DNA from: Palsa-1400 sp036501625 | Lineage (GTDB): Bacteria; Verrucomicrobiota; Verrucomicrobiia; Limisphaerales; Palsa-1400 | Direction: 5' to 3' | NCBI GenBank assembly: GCA_036501625.1 | Contig: DASXZY010000046.1 | Span: forward strand, 1-64,000 | Length of the DNA stretch: 64,000 nt | Shown here: piece after piece, positions 1 through 8,838 of the stretch | How positions within the stretch are numbered: position 1 is the first letter of the stretch | Layout of the letters: each line of letters begins with the position of its first letter | The notes under the pieces: model-generated | The model's database searches: none | Told to the model about the DNA's origin: nothing | What the model saw: the letters and a program-made list of their open reading frames with translations, nothing else | Made by a program: the position numbers and the translations under genes

Positions 1-7
1 GCCTCCG

Positions 8-39
8 CTCCGCCTCACCCCGGAGGGGTGGAGGCGGAG
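8..39. repeat. Long imperfect inverted repeat (hairpin)
   Basis: The left arm (8-21) and right arm (25-39) are complementary over about 14 pairs, with one bulged G, around a GGA loop. Neither visible side carries a T-run, so this is not a convincing terminator for a gene in the window. It could be a REP-like element or the end of a structure lying to the left. Nothing else recognisable lies between here and the helicase start at 401, although the helicase frame stays open back to 176. Confidence 0.55.
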
Positions 40-400
40 GGAAGAAAGACAAATTACAGAAAGAGATTTACACCCCCTGTTTATATGCTGTGAAATAATT
101 TGGCCTCCTTATGCCGCTGACAGTTTTACTGAGCGGTTCGATCAATACGAAGGTGCGATTAGTGTCACCCGCTCGATGCGCGCTGCTGTGATTGTTAAGC
201 CGGAAAAAAAATCTTGGGGCGTTTTCGTTCGTCTTGGGCAATTTACGGAACGATGCCGGGGGTTGATAACCACGCAACGGATGGCGCAACGGCATCGGCA
301 CAATCTCCTGGAGTTCGCTGGCCGCGAACGTGGCGGCAGAATTAACTCTCTTTCCACTTCGAGGCAGCGCAATAATGGGGATTATTGTGAGGATATTGAA

Positions 401-2263
401 ATGAAACTTTTTTCGGAACTGGGACTGTCGGCGGAGCTGTTGAAGGCGATTGATAAACTTGGGTTTGAACAGGCGGCGCCCATCCAGGCTGCCGCCATCC
501 CCGTCCTTATGGCCGGGCGCGATATTGTCGGACAATCGCAGACCGGTTCAGGCAAAACGGCGGCTTTCGCCATTCCGGCGATTGAAAAAACGGATCCGAA
601 TTTGCGCGCCGTGCAGGCGCTCGTTCTTTGTCCCACGCGGGAGCTGGCGGTGCAGGTGTCGGAAGAATTCCACAAATTGGCGCTCTTCAAGCGCGGCGTG
701 ACCGCGCTGCCCATTTACGGCGGGCAATCCTATGAGCGGCAGTTCTGGGGGCTGAAACAGGGGGCGCAAATTGTCATCGGAACGCCTGGGCGGGTCATGG
801 ATCACATGCGGCGCGGAACGCTGCGGCTGGGGTCGGTGAAGATGGTGATTCTCGACGAGGTGGACGTGATGCTGAACATGGGTTTCCGCGACGATATGGA
901 AACCATTTTAAGCGGAGCGCCCGCGGAAAGGCAGACCGTTTTCTTTTCGGCCACCATCGCCAAGCCGATCCGCGAACTGATTGAAAAGTACTCGCGCAGT
1001 CCCGAGAACGTCAAAATCGAGCAGAAGGCGATGACGGTTCCGACGGTGGAGCAAGTCTATTACGAGGTGGATCGTCCTCATAAAATAGATTTGCTGACCC
1101 GGCTGATCGATCTTCACGATCTCAAGCTTGGAATCATTTTCTGCAATACCAAGCGGATGGTGGACGATCTGGTGGATCATCTGGAGGCGCAGGGTTACCT
1201 GGCGGACCGATTGCACGGCGACATGACGCAGGCAATGCGCGATAGAACGATGAACAAATTCCGCAAGTCGGGCTTGGAATTCCTGGTCGCGACGGATATT
1301 GCGGCGCGAGGCATCGACGTGGACGACGTGCAGGTGGTTTTTAATTACGACCTGCCATACGACGGGGAGGACTATATTCATCGCATCGGGCGGACTGGCC
1401 GCGCAGGCCGGAGCGGCCGGGCGATTACCTTTGTGTCTGGGCGCGAAGTGTTTCAAATCCGAAACATCGAACGCTACACAAACACGCGCATCACCCGCGC
1501 AAAAATCCCTACCGCCGCCGAAGTGGAAGAAGCGCGGGATAATGTGTTTCTCGATGGCCTGCGCGCGACACTGAAAACCGGCGAGTTGCAAAAACAGGAG
1601 CAACTTCTTGGGCGTTTGCTGGAGGAGGGTTTTAGTTCCACGGACATCGCATCGGCCTGCCTGGCGCAATTGCAAAACCGCGAAGCCGTCCCGTCCATAT
1701 TGGCGCCGCGTCCAGAATTGAACGAGCGCCAATCCCGGATTGGCGGTTCCGATAACCGCGCGCCACGCCACAAGAGTTCTGACTATGATCGCCGGCAGGC
1801 TCCGCCTTTGCGAAAGAGTCACGGTCAATTTTCAAACCGGCCCGAACATTCGACCCCGGCCGCTCCCTCGGTTCTAACACCCGCGGCTTCAACACCGATC
1901 AAGACCAAGCTTGCAGCGCCAGCCGCTTTGGCCGCTTCTGCCAAGGTTGCGGTTCCGGCCGCGCACGAAACGCCACACCAAGCCCGCCCGCCAATGATGG
2001 CCAAACCGAAGGCCAGCCGTTCCACACCTCCTGATTTCACCCGCCTTTATTTAAACCTGGGGCTGGAACACGGGATTGTTGTCGGCGACGTTGTCGGGTC
2101 GATTCTTGGAGAGACTGGATTGCCTGCCAAGACCGTAGGCGTCATTGATCTGCGGGAGCGCCATAGTTTCATTGACGTTGCCTCGGAAACCGTCAACGTG
2201 ATCATTGCCAAGCTCAACCGCACGCACATCAAGGGCCGGAAGGTCAAAGTGAAAGTGGCCTAA
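401..2263 (+). CDS. DEAD-box ATP-dependent RNA helicase with DbpA-type RNA-binding tail
   Basis: ATP-dependent RNA unwinding, with likely roles in ribosome assembly and mRNA remodelling. The helicase core is complete: Walker A (SQTGSGKT), PTRELAVQ, motif II as DEVD instead of DEAD, the SAT motif (FFSATI), DIAARGIDVDDV and HRIGRTGRAGRSG. A Pro/Ala-rich linker (about residues 490-590) leads into a C-terminal segment of about 75 residues that matches the DbpA RNA-binding fold (GVIDLRERHSFIDV). ATG at 401 was chosen because a TGAGGA ribosome site lies 8 bases upstream; the frame stays open to 176 but that part does not look coding. The length (620 aa) is usual for DeaD/CshA-type helicases. The subfamily (DeaD versus DbpA) is not settled. 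Confidence 0.93.
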   Translation: MKLFSELGLSAELLKAIDKLGFEQAAPIQAAAIPVLMAGRDIVGQSQTGSGKTAAFAIPAIEKTDPNLRAVQALVLCPTRELAVQVSEEFHKLALFKRGVTALPIYGGQSYERQFWGLKQGAQIVIGTPGRVMDHMRRGTLRLGSVKMVILDEVDVMLNMGFRDDMETILSGAPAERQTVFFSATIAKPIRELIEKYSRSPENVKIEQKAMTVPTVEQVYYEVDRPHKIDLLTRLIDLHDLKLGIIFCNTKRMVDDLVDHLEAQGYLADRLHGDMTQAMRDRTMNKFRKSGLEFLVATDIAARGIDVDDVQVVFNYDLPYDGEDYIHRIGRTGRAGRSGRAITFVSGREVFQIRNIERYTNTRITRAKIPTAAEVEEARDNVFLDGLRATLKTGELQKQEQLLGRLLEEGFSSTDIASACLAQLQNREAVPSILAPRPELNERQSRIGGSDNRAPRHKSSDYDRRQAPPLRKSHGQFSNRPEHSTPAAPSVLTPAASTPIKTKLAAPAALAASAKVAVPAAHETPHQARPPMMAKPKASRSTPPDFTRLYLNLGLEHGIVVGDVVGSILGETGLPAKTVGVIDLRERHSFIDVASETVNVIIAKLNRTHIKGRKVKVKVA

Positions 2264-2569
2264 GCGCCGGAGTCTTTACTTTTTGCACTTTTAGACAGGT
2301 CCGGCCCAGGTTTGACGCCGCACTCGATGGCTTTCCAACACCGTTTCGATGAGACGGCCAGCCACGCCAGGAAGTTGTGATGAAATAATAACAATAATTA
2401 TTGAATAACTGTGGTGGCGCGAGCCTCCAATGGCGGCTGAAAATTACGGTGGGTTGCGGCAAGAACAGGGGCAAATGAGGTTGTTAACGGGAACTGTGCC
2501 TCACAAACCGAATCCCGGATTTTTGCGATTGTCTTTCTGGCATTCCTTCATAATCTATGGATTGACCGA
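2264..2569. other. Intergenic region, 306 bases, no gene seen
   Basis: No protein-like frame on either strand. An AT-rich patch around 2380-2410 stands out in this GC-rich DNA and contains a 12-base perfect palindrome, CAATAATTATTG (2392-2403). It could be part of the promoter of the downstream histidine kinase, but no clear -35/-10 pair could be assigned. Confidence 0.4.
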
Positions 2570-4564
2570 ATGAGTGACGCCGTAGTGGACTCCCACAATC
2601 TCAAGCCGGCCGCGGGCGAATCCGCGCCGGGCAAAACCCCGCAGGCTTTTCTGCCCCGCTGCTGGCTGGAGAGCGGCGCGGCCACTCTCGACGATTCCGG
2701 CGGCATTCTCACCGCCAACGAACCCCTCTGCGCCTGGCTGGAAAAACCCGCGGAAAGCCTTGCGGGACAATCGTTTTGGCATGTGCTGGGCGGACTTTTC
2801 CCTGACTGGCAGGCCGCATTGCTCCGCCTGCGCCAAAGTTCCGCGCCGTTTGATTCGCTCAATCTCAAGCTGGCGGGCGAGTCGGGGCATTCGCCGCAAT
2901 GGTTCGTTTTGGAAATCGGTCGCGGGCCTCGCTGCGCGTTCGCCCGGCTCAGTTCGATGCTCCCGCCGCTGGCGGATTTGGAGGAAGGAATTTGGGATGA
3001 GCACTTGCGCACCGACGCCGCGCGCCGGGAGATGTTCGTCCGCCTGTTGCGGGCGGAGGCGCGCCTGGAAGGGCTGACGCGCCGCTGGCCCTGCGTGATT
3101 TTCAGCCAGCGCCCCGACCTGAGCCTCGAATTCGCCAGCCCCAACATCAAGGAACTGACCGGCCTGGACGCCGGGGATTGGTCCAGCCAGCGCGGGCGTT
3201 TTTGGGACGTCGTGCATGAGTCTGACGCGCCGGAATTGCAGCAGCAATTCAAGCGCGCCGCCCAAACCGGCGCGGGGGTGACCAACACCTTCCGCATCCG
3301 CCACGCCGTCACGGGCCGGGTTGCTTACATTTTGGAACATCGCCAGCCGGCCGTTTCGCGCAACGGGTTGTTGCTCGGTTACGAAGTCGTCTGGCTCGAT
3401 GTCACCCGCCAAACCATCGCCGAGAAACGTCTCTCCACAGCGGCGTGGAAGGAAACGCTGGCCGTGCTGACGCTGGGCATGGCGCACGATTTCACGAACA
3501 TCATCGCGGGCATCCATTCCTTGAGTGAATCGTTTTTGAGCACGCTCGAACCGGTGCATCCGTTTCACGAGGGGCTGTCACTAATAAAGAAAAGTTCGCT
3601 GCAAGCCGGCCAATTGGTGCAGCGCATGATCAACCTTCACTTAGGCCCGACCGGCGAGCGCAATTACCATAATCTTAATGACATTGCCAACGATCTGGCG
3701 GAGTTGGTTACAAAAATTATTCCCCGCCGCATCCTGCTCAACACCGATCTCGCCTCCGCGCAATTGCCGGTTTATTTGGACATGGTGGAATTCCGCCAGG
3801 TGGCGATCAATCTGGTCTTGAACGCGGCCGACTCGATGCCGCAGGGAGGCCGCCTGACGCTGCGCACCACGCGTCACGAGACGCTGCCGCCGCTGGAGAA
3901 TGTCAAAGGCACCCCGCCCCGGCTGCCCTGCATCTGCTTTACGATTCAGGACAGCGGCACGGGCATCAAACAGCGTTATTTGGCTTCGATTTTCGACCCG
4001 TTCTTTACCACCAAAGCCAAGGGATCGGGCCTGGGTCTCTACAATGCCCGCATCGCCATTGAGAAACATCAGGGCGCCATTTCCGTCACGTCCAAGGAAG
4101 GCGCGGGCACCCGTTTTGACTTGTGGCTGCCGGAGGCCGATTTCTCCGAGTCCACGCGCGTCGAAGAAGCCCGGCGCACGCGGGTGGCGCGCCTTTGCCT
4201 GCTGCTGGTCGGCCAGCCCGGGGAAATGCTTGACAAGACGGCCGAATTGCTTCGCTCGCATAATTACCACGTGGTCGTGGCGGTGGGGACGGACAACTGG
4301 GGCGAACTTCTGCAATCCAGCGATTACCAATTCGCGGGCGTGCTGCTGCTGGCCGAGCCGAACGACCCCGCGCTTAATTCCCTCCCCGCCGAGCTGCGCC
4401 AGCAAAAGAAGGACCTCAAGGTGATTTTGAAATTGGCCGGCTGCAATCAGGATGATCTTGACGGCCAGTTGCTTAAGGGCATTGATCTGCTGCTCACCAC
4501 GGATTTGTCCGAAGCTGATACGTTGCTGAAACTCAAAACGTTCCTGGACCAGGCAGCGGAATAA
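2570..4564 (+). CDS. PAS-domain sensor histidine kinase with degenerate C-terminal receiver
   Basis: Cytoplasmic sensor kinase (664 aa, no membrane segment). A PAS-like segment (about 30-110) is followed by a second PAS (about 180-290), a HisKA dimerisation helix with the phospho-acceptor His in LGMAHDFTNIIAG (about 303), and an HATPase domain with N box (NLVLNAADSMPQGG), DSGTGI and GSGLGLYNARIAI. The last 120 residues look like a receiver fold but lack the acidic pocket and phospho-Asp: the beta-3 strand reads VLLLAEPND. The next gene, a response regulator, starts 3 bases after this stop, so the two are almost certainly co-transcribed partners. The input signal cannot be inferred. Confidence 0.88.
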   Translation: MSDAVVDSHNLKPAAGESAPGKTPQAFLPRCWLESGAATLDDSGGILTANEPLCAWLEKPAESLAGQSFWHVLGGLFPDWQAALLRLRQSSAPFDSLNLKLAGESGHSPQWFVLEIGRGPRCAFARLSSMLPPLADLEEGIWDEHLRTDAARREMFVRLLRAEARLEGLTRRWPCVIFSQRPDLSLEFASPNIKELTGLDAGDWSSQRGRFWDVVHESDAPELQQQFKRAAQTGAGVTNTFRIRHAVTGRVAYILEHRQPAVSRNGLLLGYEVVWLDVTRQTIAEKRLSTAAWKETLAVLTLGMAHDFTNIIAGIHSLSESFLSTLEPVHPFHEGLSLIKKSSLQAGQLVQRMINLHLGPTGERNYHNLNDIANDLAELVTKIIPRRILLNTDLASAQLPVYLDMVEFRQVAINLVLNAADSMPQGGRLTLRTTRHETLPPLENVKGTPPRLPCICFTIQDSGTGIKQRYLASIFDPFFTTKAKGSGLGLYNARIAIEKHQGAISVTSKEGAGTRFDLWLPEADFSESTRVEEARRTRVARLCLLLVGQPGEMLDKTAELLRSHNYHVVVAVGTDNWGELLQSSDYQFAGVLLLAEPNDPALNSLPAELRQQKKDLKVILKLAGCNQDDLDGQLLKGIDLLLTTDLSEADTLLKLKTFLDQAAE

Positions 4565-4567
4565 TTC

Positions 4568-5848
4568 GTGAGCCAAGAAAACCAATCCGATAAAGAACCG
4601 GCGCGTCCCATTTTGATCGTGGACGACGAAGAAATCGTGCTGGTCGCGTTGCGCGATACGCTGCTGCGCGAGGGTTACTCCATCGTCGCCTCCCCGCACG
4701 CGATCCACGCGTTGAGCGTGCTGAAGGAACAGCAGTTCTCGGTCGTCATCACCGACCAGCAGATGCCGCTGGTCACAGGATTGGAATTCCTGGCCCAGGT
4801 GCGCGAAATCCAGCCGGATGCCACGCGCATCCTCATCACGGCCGTCCTAAGCCTCAGCACGGTCATCGACGCGATCAACAAGGGGGAGATTTACCGGTTC
4901 ATCGTCAAGCCGTGGCTGCGGGAGGAATTGCTGGCAACAGTCAAGAATGCGGTGCAGCGGCACGAGTTGATTTCGCGCAATGCCCGTTTGCAGGCGACCA
5001 CGCAAACGATGAACCAGAAGCTACAGGAGCTAAACGCCAGTCTGCAATCGCAAATGGAGCGCGTGGCGGAGCAAAACGTGCAATTGCAACAATTTGCCCG
5101 CAGCCAGGAGGAGAACCTGCTGCGTTCCGCGGAGTTATGCGTCCAGACCATGCGCACGTTCTACCCGGTCATCGGGAATCAGGCGCGGCGGGTGGCCGCG
5201 TTGTGCCGCGCCATGGCGGCGGGTTGCGAATTGTCGCCCGCGCAAAAGCAAATTTTGGAAATCAGCGGATACATTTACGACATTGGCCTGGTGGGCGTGC
5301 CGCGGCAGTTGATCAAACGCTGGCAGGAGGCGCCGGAAGGCTTAAACGAGGCGGAGTGGGCGCTGATTCATCAACATCCGATTCTGGGACAGGAGTTGGC
5401 GGAATTCGTGCATGATTTGACAGGCGTTGGGCCGACCATTCGCGCGCACCATGAGCGTTTTGATGGCTCGGGCTACCCTGACCGGCTGCGCGGGGCGGAT
5501 ATCCCTTGGCTGGCGCGCCTGCTGGCCGTGGCCGTGGCCTACGCGGAGAGCAATCTGGAACCCAAACCTGCCGCGGAACAGATCAGCCAGGGCGGCGGCA
5601 GCGCTTTCGATCCCGACGCCTTGCGAATTTTCCTGCGCTCAATTCCCAAAGCGGCCGTGCCCGGCAAGCAACGTGTGGTGCCCCTGGACGAATTGCGCCC
5701 CGGCATGGTTCTGGCCGAAGGCATTTACAGCGAGAACGGGGTGCTCTTGGTGCCGGACGGCCAGCGCCTGACCGCCACCTACATCGCCAAGCTGCTCAAC
5801 TACAACCGCATCAACCCCATCGCGCAATCGCTGCTGGTTTATTGTTAG
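4568..5848 (+). CDS. Response regulator with degenerate HD-GYP output domain
   Basis: The N-terminal receiver (about 12-125) is intact: VDDEE acidic pair, phospho-Asp in VITDQQMP, and conserved Lys in FIVKPW. A coiled coil (about 130-180) leads into an HD-GYP fold. HD-GYP enzymes normally hydrolyse cyclic-di-GMP. Here the HD dyad reads YIYDIGL (Tyr for His, Leu for the GK lysine), the first metal His is lost (GNQARRV), and the late Asp of VADxxD is missing (VAVAYAE). The HHERFDGSGYP signature survives. Probably a non-catalytic output domain. GTG start 3 bases after the kinase stop. Confidence 0.9.
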   Translation: MSQENQSDKEPARPILIVDDEEIVLVALRDTLLREGYSIVASPHAIHALSVLKEQQFSVVITDQQMPLVTGLEFLAQVREIQPDATRILITAVLSLSTVIDAINKGEIYRFIVKPWLREELLATVKNAVQRHELISRNARLQATTQTMNQKLQELNASLQSQMERVAEQNVQLQQFARSQEENLLRSAELCVQTMRTFYPVIGNQARRVAALCRAMAAGCELSPAQKQILEISGYIYDIGLVGVPRQLIKRWQEAPEGLNEAEWALIHQHPILGQELAEFVHDLTGVGPTIRAHHERFDGSGYPDRLRGADIPWLARLLAVAVAYAESNLEPKPAAEQISQGGGSAFDPDALRIFLRSIPKAAVPGKQRVVPLDELRPGMVLAEGIYSENGVLLVPDGQRLTATYIAKLLNYNRINPIAQSLLVYC

Positions 5849-5856
5849 GCGGCGCC

Positions 5857-6362
5857 GCATGGAACGACGCTCAGAGCGCCACAACGGCAGTCCCATGCTC
5901 CCCTGAGTGTAATAATCGCCGCTGCCCGCGATGGTAGAGGCGGAGAGATTGGTTGAGCTTGTGCCATTGTCGAAGGCAAAGCCCACGTTGAGTTGGAGGT
6001 CTGGGGCATGGCGAAAGGGATTGGCCAAGTAGCCGCCCATAAACTCGTTGGTGCTGTCCGCTCCGAACCATTCATTGTTGCTTAGTGAATGATTCGCAAA
6101 ATTGGTTGAGTTCCGCAAAACATAGCGGTTGCTCGCTTTGGAGAGCAGGACTGGCCGAAAGTTTTGTTTGGTTGGCAATACCCCCGCATTTCGCCGTTAT
6201 TTGCCTGGCTTGGCCGGCCAGGGTGTTCGGGTCACACGTTGGGCACGCGTTGGTCAGCGCGCCATAAACGGCATCGAACAAGGAGGGAGCATTAGAGGCC
6301 GCCACGCGTTGGGCGGCAGCTATGAGCAGCACGGCGCAAAGCAGTTGTTTAGAGGACTTCAT
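5857..6362 (-). pseudogene. Possible frameshifted gene for a small secreted protein
   Basis: ATG at 6362 opens a 96-residue frame with a good signal peptide (MKSSKQLLCAVLLIAAAQ) that stops at 6072. A different minus frame then carries on with natural-looking sequence (for example NNEWFGADSTNEFMGGYLAN and DLQLNVGFAFDNGTSS) down to about 5857, where it runs into the antisense of the regulator gene. The pair reads like one secreted protein broken by a frameshift near 6100-6150. The family is not recognised. The alternative is an intact 96-aa protein followed by non-coding DNA. Confidence 0.3.
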
Positions 6363-6412
6363 ATAAAATTTCCCGGTTTAGTGATTTTTTTACCCGCAAG
6401 ACAAGGAACCCT

Positions 6413-6451
6413 AAAAAAGCGGGCACCGCGGCGATGACAAGCCGCGGTGCC
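6413..6451 (-). terminator. Rho-independent terminator of the fucosyltransferase-like gene
   Basis: An 11-bp perfect stem (6422-6432 with 6441-6451, GGCACCGCGGC) has an 8-base loop. On the minus strand it is followed by CGC and a run of six T (6413-6418). It sits 41 bases after the stop at 6493, as expected for that gene. Confidence 0.85.
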
Positions 6452-6492
6452 ATCCCACTGACTTCGAGCGGCGACGTCCGCTCAACCATGTT

Positions 6493-7503
6493 CTAAGGTT
6501 TCCGTGGACGGCAGTTACAAACTTTTTTGTCTTTCGTAGGAAAGGCCGATCTTTGGAGCCATGCGGCTGTCAACAAATCAGTGTGCCACCGCGCGATCGT
6601 GCGTTTTGGGACCACAGCAACGGCGGCGGACTTTGTCAAACAGGTTTGCGCGGTGGATTTGGCCGGGGCGAATTCCGAAATCTTATGGCAATCCCACTTG
6701 CGGTTTCTGAAAATCTCCAGGTCTATGCCCCGCCAAAAACACGCTTCGTAGGAAAATGTGGAGGCCATGCTCCCTATTAGCCGCCTAGTGTGTCCGAGCA
6801 GAAGCATCTCGTACAAGGGCTGCCACAACTGCGGATCCTCCGAACAGACATTGGGCAAAATGATGCTCGCCTCCGGCAAGCTCTTCGGGACCAGCCTCGT
6901 CACCCTGGCATCGTCCGAACAGAGAAGAACGGGCGCGTCCCCAAGCTTTCGCAGCCTGCTGATGAATGCCGCCACGGGCGTATTCAGCTTCAGTTCGCGC
7001 TTTATGGTGTCGGTCAGGTTGTCCGTATGGCGGATGTGACAGCCCGTTGCATCTCCCAAAATGCCGCGGGTCCTGGCAAAGCACCGCACCTCTTCCCGGA
7101 GCCAGCCCGGCAGCGCGATGGCCTGATAAAACGCGAGTTTTCTACGGAGATATTCTTCATCCGTCATCGAGGACGGGCGGAAGGCGTAAATATGGTGCAT
7201 CCCGAAATTGCGGCGCGGCCTGCGCGTGACGGCCTCAACCAGCGGATGGCTGGTCGTCCCATGAACATCGAGAAACCGCAGCACGGCCATTTCGCTGACT
7301 ACCGGATAGCTGCCCGGTCGATGCGAGGTCGCGCGCCCGGGAAACAGCGCCGCCATGACTTTATTGACGCTGGCGGAAGACTCGCTTTGCGCCAGATCAA
7401 TGTCCCAATCCACGCCGAGGTGATCCGCCAGGATCGCGATGGAGGCGGTATTGCGCAGGCAGTTGCCCAATTGACAGTTCAGACAAACATGGATGCATGA
7501 CAC
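6493..7503 (-). CDS. Fucosyltransferase-like glycosyltransferase (NodZ / O-FucT fold)
   Basis: 336 aa, cytoplasmic. The N-terminus has QLGNCLRNTASIAILADHLG, equivalent to the G-G-L-G-N-R-L-R loop that begins GDP-fucose-dependent GT-B enzymes. The mid-region CHIRHTDN matches the HIRxTD motif of NodZ and peptide-O-fucosyltransferases. LLCSDDARVTR and IGSMASTFSYEA match the later donor-site motifs. It probably transfers a deoxysugar, such as fucose, to an envelope glycan; donor and acceptor are inferred only from these motifs. GTG at 7503 is the first usable start and has no clear ribosome site. The gene stands alone with its own terminator and is divergent from the aldolase. Codon use is somewhat less GC-rich at the 5' end. 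Confidence 0.6.
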   Translation of the reverse strand: MSCIHVCLNCQLGNCLRNTASIAILADHLGVDWDIDLAQSESSASVNKVMAALFPGRATSHRPGSYPVVSEMAVLRFLDVHGTTSHPLVEAVTRRPRRNFGMHHIYAFRPSSMTDEEYLRRKLAFYQAIALPGWLREEVRCFARTRGILGDATGCHIRHTDNLTDTIKRELKLNTPVAAFISRLRKLGDAPVLLCSDDARVTRLVPKSLPEASIILPNVCSEDPQLWQPLYEMLLLGHTRRLIGSMASTFSYEACFWRGIDLEIFRNRKWDCHKISEFAPAKSTAQTCLTKSAAVAVVPKRTIARWHTDLLTAAWLQRSAFPTKDKKVCNCRPRKP

Positions 7504-7656
7504 CGGGCGAGGCTAGTTGACATTCGCGCAAGCGCAACCCGATTTCTCTCCGGGGCCAAAAATGGGTGGCCAATTGAAATGCGCCATACTAATATCCGCG
7601 TCCCGTGGAACGTGGCGTCCCCCCTGCGTTAGCCCGCGGCTGTGAAAGGCCCTTTT

Positions 7657-8622
7657 ATGCCATTGACACATACGACAGACCTTTTCGCCAAAGCCCTCAA
7701 AGGCAAGTATGCCTTGGGGGCCTTTAACGTGAACAATATGGAGCTGCTCCAGGGCATCGTTGAGGCCTGCGAGGAGGAGAAAGCGCCCGTCATGCTGCAA
7801 ATCTCCAAAGGCGCCCGCCAATATGCCAGCCCCGTTTACCTCAAGGCCCTCATCGACGCGGCCGTCCGCACTTCCAATATCCCGATTGCCGTCCACCTCG
7901 ATCACGGCGATTCCTTTGAGTTGTGCAAGGAGTGCATTGACGAAGGGTTCACCAGCGTGATGATCGACGGCAGCCACGAGCCTCTTGAAAAAAATGCCGA
8001 GGTCTGCAAACGCGTCGTCGAATATGCCCACAAGCATAATTGCGTGGTCGAGGGCGAACTCGGCCAGCTCGTCGGAGCCCAGCACGACGATGGCGAAGAA
8101 GGCGGCGGTTACTCCAAGGGCGGCGTTTATACGCATCCAGAGGAGGCGGTGAATTTCGTCCGTCAAACAGGTGTCGATTCCCTCGCTGTAGCCATCGGCA
8201 ATTCGCATGGCGCTTACAAATTCAAGGGCGAACAGCGGCTGGATTTGGACCGGCTGCGGGCCATCAAGAGCGCGCTGATGGAGGCGGGCCTAGGCGATTA
8301 TCCGCTGGTTTTGCACGGCGCCTCCAGCGTGCCTAAAGAGTTGATCCAGGAAATCAACAAGTACGGCGGCAAAATGGGCGAAGACACCGCGGGCGTGCCG
8401 GAACAGGACATTGAAATCGCCCGGCGAATCGGCTGCGTCAAAGTGAATATTGATACGGACTTGCGCCTGGCCCTCACGGCCGCCCTCCGCAAATGCTTTG
8501 CCGAAAACCCCAAAGAGTTTGATCCCCGCAAGTACATGGGCCCCGCCCGAGCTGCCGTCAAGGACCTCGTCCGGCATAAAGTGCGCGATGTCCTTTGTTG
8601 CGCGGGACACGCGTTTGACTAG
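7657..8622 (+). CDS. fba: Class II fructose-bisphosphate aldolase
   Basis: Zinc-dependent TIM-barrel aldolase of glycolysis and gluconeogenesis: fructose-1,6-bisphosphate to DHAP plus glyceraldehyde-3-phosphate. Visible motifs in order: the metal His in AVHLDHGDS, DGSHEP, GELGQLVGAQHD, AIGNSHGAYK, the metal His in VLHGASS, and the phosphate-binding KVNIDTD near the C-terminus. 321 aa, a normal length for the type-B class II family. ATG at 7657 is preferred over GTG at 7642 because AAAGG (7645-7649) is then spaced 7 bases upstream. It stands alone. Confidence 0.95.
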   Translation: MPLTHTTDLFAKALKGKYALGAFNVNNMELLQGIVEACEEEKAPVMLQISKGARQYASPVYLKALIDAAVRTSNIPIAVHLDHGDSFELCKECIDEGFTSVMIDGSHEPLEKNAEVCKRVVEYAHKHNCVVEGELGQLVGAQHDDGEEGGGYSKGGVYTHPEEAVNFVRQTGVDSLAVAIGNSHGAYKFKGEQRLDLDRLRAIKSALMEAGLGDYPLVLHGASSVPKELIQEINKYGGKMGEDTAGVPEQDIEIARRIGCVKVNIDTDLRLALTAALRKCFAENPKEFDPRKYMGPARAAVKDLVRHKVRDVLCCAGHAFD

Positions 8623-8664
8623 CCCGCCGAGCCGCTAAAAACGCGCCATAGTGACACTAAGCCT

Positions 8665-8682
8665 TGTCTCAAATATGGGACA
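8665..8682 (+). promoter_or_regulatory. Imperfect 18-bp palindrome, candidate enhancer site for a sigma-54 activator
   Basis: TGTCTCAAATATGGGACA matches its own reverse complement at 14 of 18 positions, with perfect TGTC/GACA ends. It lies about 120 bases upstream of the transcription start predicted from the sigma-54-like element at 8767, the usual distance for an enhancer-binding protein. The activator is unknown. Confidence 0.4.
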
Positions 8683-8766
8683 TAATGGCACTTAATTGCC
8701 GATGCTCGAATTGCCTTTGTTTTTCAGACCATTCCTATTCAACCACTTACACAAACGCGAAGCATC

Positions 8767-8782
8767 TGGCATGGCTTAGGCT
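8767..8782 (+). promoter_or_regulatory. Sigma-54-type (-24/-12) promoter candidate for the hsp20 pair
   Basis: TGGCATGGCTTAGGCT keeps the invariant GG (8768-8769) and GC (8780-8781) with exactly the 12-base register required by RpoN, and the -24 block TGGCAT is a good match. The -12 block is AGGCT instead of TTGCT. It predicts a start near 8793 and a leader of about 45 bases before the ATG at 8839. Confidence 0.45.
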
Positions 8783-8838
8783 GTTAAAGAAGTGGTGTGT
8801 TAACAGACGACGATTGAAAAAACAGAAAGGAATTATTT

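Noticed and set aside
176..400. Extension of the helicase to an ATG at 176
   Set aside because: No helicase homology, no ribosome site, and atypical composition. ATG at 401 has a good site and begins right before the Q motif.
2398..2408. TTATTGAATAA shared with 38353-38363 upstream of the HTH gene
   Set aside because: An 11-base match between two AT-rich promoters is expected by chance in 64 kb; no other shared context.
8686..8699. TGGCACTTAATTGC, at first sight a perfect sigma-54 promoter ahead of hsp20
   Set aside because: The GG-to-GC spacing is one base short of the fixed RpoN register. The element at 8767 has the right spacing and is closer to the gene.
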